Assembly: GCA_016869695.1 (NCBI GenBank)
Contig: VGDN01000026.1
Span: 1 to 11,189 of the forward strand
DNA from: Alphaproteobacteria bacterium
GTDB lineage: Bacteria; Pseudomonadota; Alphaproteobacteria; Rickettsiales; UBA1997
Length of the DNA stretch: 11,189 bases
Direction: 5' to 3'
Made by a program: the position numbers and the translations under genes. The notes beneath the pieces are model-generated. The model searched no databases. It saw nothing but the letters and a program-made list of their open reading frames with translations, and had not been told where the DNA came from. How positions within the stretch are numbered: position 1 is the first letter of the stretch; each line of letters opens with the position of its first letter. Positions 7,451-11,189 of this stretch are shown here, one piece after another.

Positions 7451-9838
7451 ATGAAAAAAGCTCTCCCCTTCCTACTTGCCATTGGTTCCTTCCTGACCAT
7501 CACTACTGTGATCTTTGGCTTCTTGGCTTTCAAACGCTTCAGCGAAAATCTTCCCGATTACGACCAGCTCAAAAATTACAATCCCCTCATCACCTCGCGT
7601 CTCTACGCCGCTGATGGCAGTTTGATCAGCGAATTCTCCAAAGAAAAACGCATCTTCGTTCCCATCACAAGCACACCGAAACACTTAATCAACGCCTTCC
7701 TCGCTGCCGAAGATTCCAACTTTTATAAACATTCCGGCATCGATCCAACCGCGATTCTGCGCGCCTCCATCCGTAATTTTTTTACGGTGCTAAGTGGCGA
7801 GGGATCGGTCGGAGGTGCTTCCACCATCACACAGCAAGTCGTCAAAAACTTTTTACTCACTCGCGAGCGAACGCTGCAGCGTAAGATCAAAGAGGCGATC
7901 TTGGCTTTCCGTATCACCAAAACTTTTCCCAAAGACAAAATCTTAGAACTATATTTGAACCAGATTTATCTAGGATCGGGAGCCTATGGCGTTGCTGCCG
8001 CAGCGCAGGTTTATTTCGACAAATCAATCGACGAGCTAACTCTCGAGGAAGATGCACTACTCGCCACTTTACCAAAAGCGCCATCAAAACTTGATCCTCG
8101 CAAAAATCTCGAACGCGCCAAAGAGCGCCGTGATTGGGTGCTTGAGCGCATGATCGCCGAAGGATTCGTAAGCGAAAAAGACGGTCGAGAAGCAATGACC
8201 AAAGAGATCGTTTTAAAGGAACAGGAAAAGGATCGGGCGATCAAAGCCAGCTTCTTTTCCGACAGTGTGAAGAAGGAGCTGAGCGGTCTCTACGGCGGAG
8301 AAAGCGTGTTTGAAAATGGTTACGTCATCAGAACAACACTTAATCCTCAAATCCAAAATTTTGCCGTAAAGGCGCTTGAAGCCGGAATTGAAGAATATGA
8401 CCGCAAACATGGCTACCGTGGTGCGCTTGGCAAAATCGACACTACCGACAAATGGCAAGAGCAACTGAAAGAGTTCAACGTCAAAAAACTTTACAAGGAT
8501 TCCTGGCAGAAGGCAGTCGTGTTATCGCTGGCTAAAGATATGGCCACGATTGGCACAGAAGATGGCGAGATTAGTGCGATTGATTTTGCCTCACTGAAAT
8601 GGACACAGAAATATTTGAGTATTGATGCACGCGGTCCAGCGCCGAAAAAAATCTCCGATGTTTTTGCGGTTGGTGATGTGATTTTCGTTGAGCATGGCGG
8701 CAAGGAAGGCAGCTTTAATCTACGCCAACTTCCAGAAGTTAATGGCGGATTCATCGCTCTCGATCCACACACAGGCAGGGTAATTGCCATGAGCGGTGGA
8801 TATGTTGATGCACCGAATCAGTTCAATCGCGCCACGCAAGCAATGCGTCAGCCAGGATCAACGATGAAAACTTTCGGATATATTGCGGCACTAGAAAATG
8901 GCATGACGCCGGCAACGGTGGTGATGGATGAAGAGATCACGCTTAATCAGGGTATCGATCTTCCGCCTTATTCCCCTACGAATTATTCCGGCGAGTTTTA
9001 CGGACCAACCACTCTGCGCACAGGTCTTGAGCAGTCTCGTAACGTCACCACAGTTAGAATGGCTGACCAAGTAGGACTCGAAAAAGTTGCTGAAACCGTG
9101 AAGAAATTTGGTGTGAATGATGATCCAAAAGCGATTTACTCACTAGTCCTCGGTTCAACAGAGACAACGGTTCTTCGCCTCGCCACCGCTTACGCCATGA
9201 TGGTCAATGGCGGCAAAAAAATCACGCCATCAATGATTGAAAAGATCCAAGATCGCGACGGCAAAACCATCTACCGCCGCGACAATCGTAGTTGCGACAG
9301 CTGCAGCAATCCCGAACAAATCCCCTTCTTGTCCGAGCTCAGCGAGGAAATCACCGACTCCGCCACCGCCTACCAAATCACTTACATGCTGCAGGGCGTT
9401 GTGGATCGTGGCACGGCGGCACGTGCTAAGGCAGTAGGCAGAATCCTTGGTGGCAAAACCGGAACAACTAACAGCTCTTATGACTCGTGGTTTGTAGGCT
9501 TCTCGCCTGACTTAGTGGCTGCAGTTTATGTTGGATTCGACAATCCAAAATCACTCGGCGCTGAAGAAACCGGCGCATCAATCGCCTTACCAATATTTAC
9601 CAACTTCATGAAAGATGCCTTGAAGGACAAGGCGTCAACGCCATTCCGCATACCAAGTAGCGTTAAGTTTGTTAAGGTCGATCGCGTCACCGGAAGATAT
9701 CCAACTCCCACAACTCCTAAGGAGCATGTCTTCTTCGAGGCCTTAAAACTCAATGACACTCTCGAAGAAGATTTTGGAGATGATTCTACTGGATTCAGTG
9801 AAAGCCTAAAGGACAAAGACCCGACAGGAATTTACTGA
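7451..9838 (+). CDS. mrcA: Penicillin-binding protein 1A, bifunctional transglycosylase/transpeptidase
   Basis: This class A PBP polymerises lipid II glycan and cross-links the peptides in the periplasm, anchored by one N-terminal membrane helix (about 5-27). The GT51 domain shows EDSNFYKHSGIDP with catalytic Glu87, GGASTITQQVVKNFLL, and RKIKEAILAFRITKTFPKDKILELYLNQIYLG split over adjacent motifs. A linker of OB-fold type lies at about 320-430. The transpeptidase domain has S470-T-M-K473 (nucleophile Ser470), S529-R-N531 and K669-T-G-T-T. At 795 residues it is full length with all catalytic residues. Start chosen at ATG 7451, which gives a Lys-Lys-Ala plus hydrophobic helix; no Shine-Dalgarno is visible. 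Its presence implies a peptidoglycan-containing cell wall. It is probably cotranscribed with rfbB. Confidence 0.95.
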   Translation: MKKALPFLLAIGSFLTITTVIFGFLAFKRFSENLPDYDQLKNYNPLITSRLYAADGSLISEFSKEKRIFVPITSTPKHLINAFLAAEDSNFYKHSGIDPTAILRASIRNFFTVLSGEGSVGGASTITQQVVKNFLLTRERTLQRKIKEAILAFRITKTFPKDKILELYLNQIYLGSGAYGVAAAAQVYFDKSIDELTLEEDALLATLPKAPSKLDPRKNLERAKERRDWVLERMIAEGFVSEKDGREAMTKEIVLKEQEKDRAIKASFFSDSVKKELSGLYGGESVFENGYVIRTTLNPQIQNFAVKALEAGIEEYDRKHGYRGALGKIDTTDKWQEQLKEFNVKKLYKDSWQKAVVLSLAKDMATIGTEDGEISAIDFASLKWTQKYLSIDARGPAPKKISDVFAVGDVIFVEHGGKEGSFNLRQLPEVNGGFIALDPHTGRVIAMSGGYVDAPNQFNRATQAMRQPGSTMKTFGYIAALENGMTPATVVMDEEITLNQGIDLPPYSPTNYSGEFYGPTTLRTGLEQSRNVTTVRMADQVGLEKVAETVKKFGVNDDPKAIYSLVLGSTETTVLRLATAYAMMVNGGKKITPSMIEKIQDRDGKTIYRRDNRSCDSCSNPEQIPFLSELSEEITDSATAYQITYMLQGVVDRGTAARAKAVGRILGGKTGTTNSSYDSWFVGFSPDLVAAVYVGFDNPKSLGAEETGASIALPIFTNFMKDALKDKASTPFRIPSSVKFVKVDRVTGRYPTPTTPKEHVFFEALKLNDTLEEDFGDDSTGFSESLKDKDPTGIY

Positions 9839-9866
9839 TTTATGCCAAGTTCCCTTCAGGGGATTT

Positions 9867-9873
9867 AGGGGGA
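9867..9873 (+). promoter_or_regulatory. Strong Shine-Dalgarno of the mrpF-like gene
   Basis: AGGGGGA lies 7 nt before ATG 9881. It is the clearest ribosome-binding site in the window, where most other genes have none, and it fixes the start of the small gene. Confidence 0.7.
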
Positions 9874-9880
9874 TTAATTT

Positions 9881-10117
9881 ATGATTTTAGCGATTTTGGC
9901 TCTGTCTTCACTGCTCATCGCGGCTAAATTTCTTGTCGCCAAAAGCTTTCTGGAAAAAATTGTTAGCTTCTACCTCCTCTTCACCATCTTAATCGTGACA
10001 ATTCTAGCCAGCGCCGTTGCTAGCTTTGACTCCCTTTTGGACATCATCATCTTGCTCTTTCTAATCAAATTGACCGCAGTTTTGTTCATAATTAACAACG
10101 AAAGAAATCAAAAATGA
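9881..10117 (+). CDS. mrpF: Small membrane protein resembling Mrp/Mnh antiporter subunit F
   Basis: The 78-residue protein has three predicted membrane helices (about 1-20, 27-49, 52-71) and a short polar tail (NNERNQK). The pattern SFLEKIVSFYLL followed by SLLDIIILLFLIKLTAVLFI mirrors MrpF, where a turn with Asp-Arg precedes helix 2 and an acidic residue (here Asp54) begins helix 3. MrpF is a small subunit of the multi-subunit Na+/H+ antiporter in the cytoplasmic membrane. The length is slightly short for the family. The gene overlaps the next in ATGA, which also fits the mrpF-mrpG order. Subunits A to E are not in the window. Similarity is by pattern only; the protein is too small and hydrophobic to be certain. 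Confidence 0.6.
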   Translation: MILAILALSSLLIAAKFLVAKSFLEKIVSFYLLFTILIVTILASAVASFDSLLDIIILLFLIKLTAVLFIINNERNQK

Positions 10118-10365
10118 TGGTTATATTTCTCTCATTATTATTGCTTGTATCCACCATTGCCTTCCTGCGTACCAAGGATGTTTTAGTCACAATCCAGATC
10201 ATCAAAATCACTAACTTCTACATCATCCCATTACTACTTATCGGAATCGTAATCGAACATTTTTCTTTTTTGTCTCTTAGCAAAATCATCGCATTGATTT
10301 TGCTAAACATCCTCGTCACCCACCTCCTCTGCCACTTACTAACGCAAAGATCGGATCGGCATTGA
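10114..10365 (+). CDS. mrpG: Small membrane protein resembling Mrp/Mnh antiporter subunit G
   Basis: The 83-residue protein starts at ATG 10114, overlapping the previous stop by 4 nt; ATG 10117 is an equally good start. It has three hydrophobic helices (about 3-18, 34-49, 53-76). FLRTKDVLVTIQIIKITN corresponds to the MrpG signature in which L-R-x-x-D-V is followed by an amphipathic stretch. The last helix, IIALILLNILVTHLLCHLL, fits the MrpG C-terminus, which usually ends in an Ala-His-rich helix. The role would be as a small subunit of the cation/proton antiporter. Coupling to the MrpF-like gene strengthens both calls. No further Mrp gene follows. Confidence 0.58.
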   Translation: MMVIFLSLLLLVSTIAFLRTKDVLVTIQIIKITNFYIIPLLLIGIVIEHFSFLSLSKIIALILLNILVTHLLCHLLTQRSDRH

Positions 10366-10487
10366 AGTTGGCTCTAGCAGCGCTGGGGGTGAACAACGGA
10401 CGAGATGTGCCAATATTTAATGAAAATAAAAAATGCGAAATGTTCTTTTTGAAAATTATTTAACATTTATCGCTGTGATTTAGGAAT

Positions 10488-11189
10488 ATGTGGATCTCAA
10501 TCCAATTGAGATTGATAGCTATCAAAAATCATTTTTCTAATGATGTCGGGACACAAAAAGCATTCTCCCTAGTCGAACTGTCAATCGTTATTCTTATCAT
10601 TGGAGTTTTAATTGCCGCTATTGGTCAGGGGCTGGACTTATTACAAGATTCTAAACTGACGGCGGCACGAATGATAACCCAAAGTTCTCGAGTTGCCTCC
10701 ATCAATAAATTATCATTATGGCTTGATACCACTAGTGCCAATAGTTTCAGCAGCTCGGCCACCGAGCCGAATGATGGGCAATCAATATCTACTTGGTATG
10801 ATATCAGCCCGCAAAATAGAGATAAAATTACCTTTACACAAAATACCGGAGCCAATCAGCCCACATATAAGCTGAAGGGAATTAATAGTTTACCCTCGAT
10901 AAATTTTAATGGATCTACCTACTTAACCAACTCAACCATCGCTCCTATTACCGCAAGAAATAGCACGTATACTATGGCAATAGTCTTCCAATCAAATAAT
11001 CCATCTAGTAATTCGGCGATTTTTTCACAGGGTAATAATCTTTGCTATGGCATGGCACAATTTGCCGTTACTTCAAACTATCAGGGCTTTTCCGGAGGGT
11101 GTAATGATTCCAACATTACCACCCCGGTATATCTTGGCGTTAATTATGCATCACTATTACAGGTCAATAATAACAACACGAACAACATA
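10488..11189 (+). CDS. Prepilin-like/LamG-like protein, paralog 3 (3' end outside window)
   Basis: The frame is open from after TGA 10476-10478 to the right edge; 234 codons from ATG 10488 are seen. The prepilin segment is A25|FSLVELSIVILIIGVLIAAI with Glu30 at +5 and Ala at -1, as in the two upstream paralogs. The body repeats their order: LSLWLDTTSANSF, ISTWYDISPQN, TYKLKGINSLPSINFNG. Cysteines at 186 and 205 fall in the same region as the pair in paralog 2. The 25-residue leader is unlike the 6-8 residues of the paralogs, and AGGA lies only 2 nt before the ATG, so the start is uncertain. ATGs at 10540/10543 are one base out of frame. It appears more AT-rich than the other copies. Confidence 0.72.
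   Translation, partial: MWISIQLRLIAIKNHFSNDVGTQKAFSLVELSIVILIIGVLIAAIGQGLDLLQDSKLTAARMITQSSRVASINKLSLWLDTTSANSFSSSATEPNDGQSISTWYDISPQNRDKITFTQNTGANQPTYKLKGINSLPSINFNGSTYLTNSTIAPITARNSTYTMAIVFQSNNPSSNSAIFSQGNNLCYGMAQFAVTSNYQGFSGGCNDSNITTPVYLGVNYASLLQVNNNNTNNI

Noticed and set aside
9851..9863. Small inverted repeat TCCC...GGGA after mrcA as a terminator
   Set aside because: The stem is only 4 bp with no T run, and the G-rich part serves the strong ribosome-binding site just downstream.
10362..10463. Short frame from TTG 10362 to TAA 10461 (33 codons) in the gap after the mrpG-like gene
   Set aside because: It has a TTG start, no ribosome-binding site, no family resemblance and overlaps the mrpG-like stop. 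The gap 10366-10487 otherwise shows only an AT-rich stretch with a possible TTGAAA box at 10449-10454 and no convincing -10.

Overview
The window looks like chromosomal DNA of an alphaproteobacterium, possibly a host-associated, Rickettsiales-like one. The evidence is an RpoH-type heat-shock sigma factor with the RpoH box, glycine decarboxylase split into two genes (gcvPA/gcvPB), small Mrp/Mnh-antiporter-like membrane proteins, an ankyrin-repeat protein, and a base composition in the mid-40s %GC by eye. The class is fairly secure from RpoH. The order is a guess from gene content and would need a phylogeny.

Layout. The left edge (953 to 1, minus strand) is an ankyrin-repeat gene cut by the window start, with a proline-rich N-terminal part built from 24-bp tandem repeats. 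A 71-bp divergent gap separates it from a long plus-strand run. First comes gcvPA-gcvPB, the glycine cleavage P-protein halves. These are joined by overlaps and very short gaps to two tandem paralogous genes that fuse a type IV prepilin-like N-terminus to a LamG-like (concanavalin A-like) domain. The heat-shock sigma factor rpoH follows 2 bp later. After a 61-bp gap with a perfect 11-bp inverted repeat come rfbB (dTDP-glucose 4,6-dehydratase), mrcA (class A penicillin-binding protein 1A) and two small overlapping membrane-protein genes resembling MrpF and MrpG. After another 122 bp, a third prepilin/LamG paralog begins and runs off the right edge.

How the parts relate. GcvPA and GcvPB form one enzyme. 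RfbB (nucleotide sugar for surface polysaccharide), MrcA (peptidoglycan synthesis) and the pilin-like proteins all concern the cell envelope. The Mrp-like pair would belong to an ion antiporter whose large subunits are not here. RpoH is regulatory and appears to share a transcript with metabolic and envelope genes.

The most unusual content is the prepilin/LamG family: three copies in about 7.4 kb, two of them wedged, translationally coupled, between gcvPB and rpoH. The third has a puzzling start region in which one missing A would explain its odd leader. No tRNA, rRNA, CRISPR array, transposase or insertion sequence was seen. No gene-free stretch exceeds about 122 bp.
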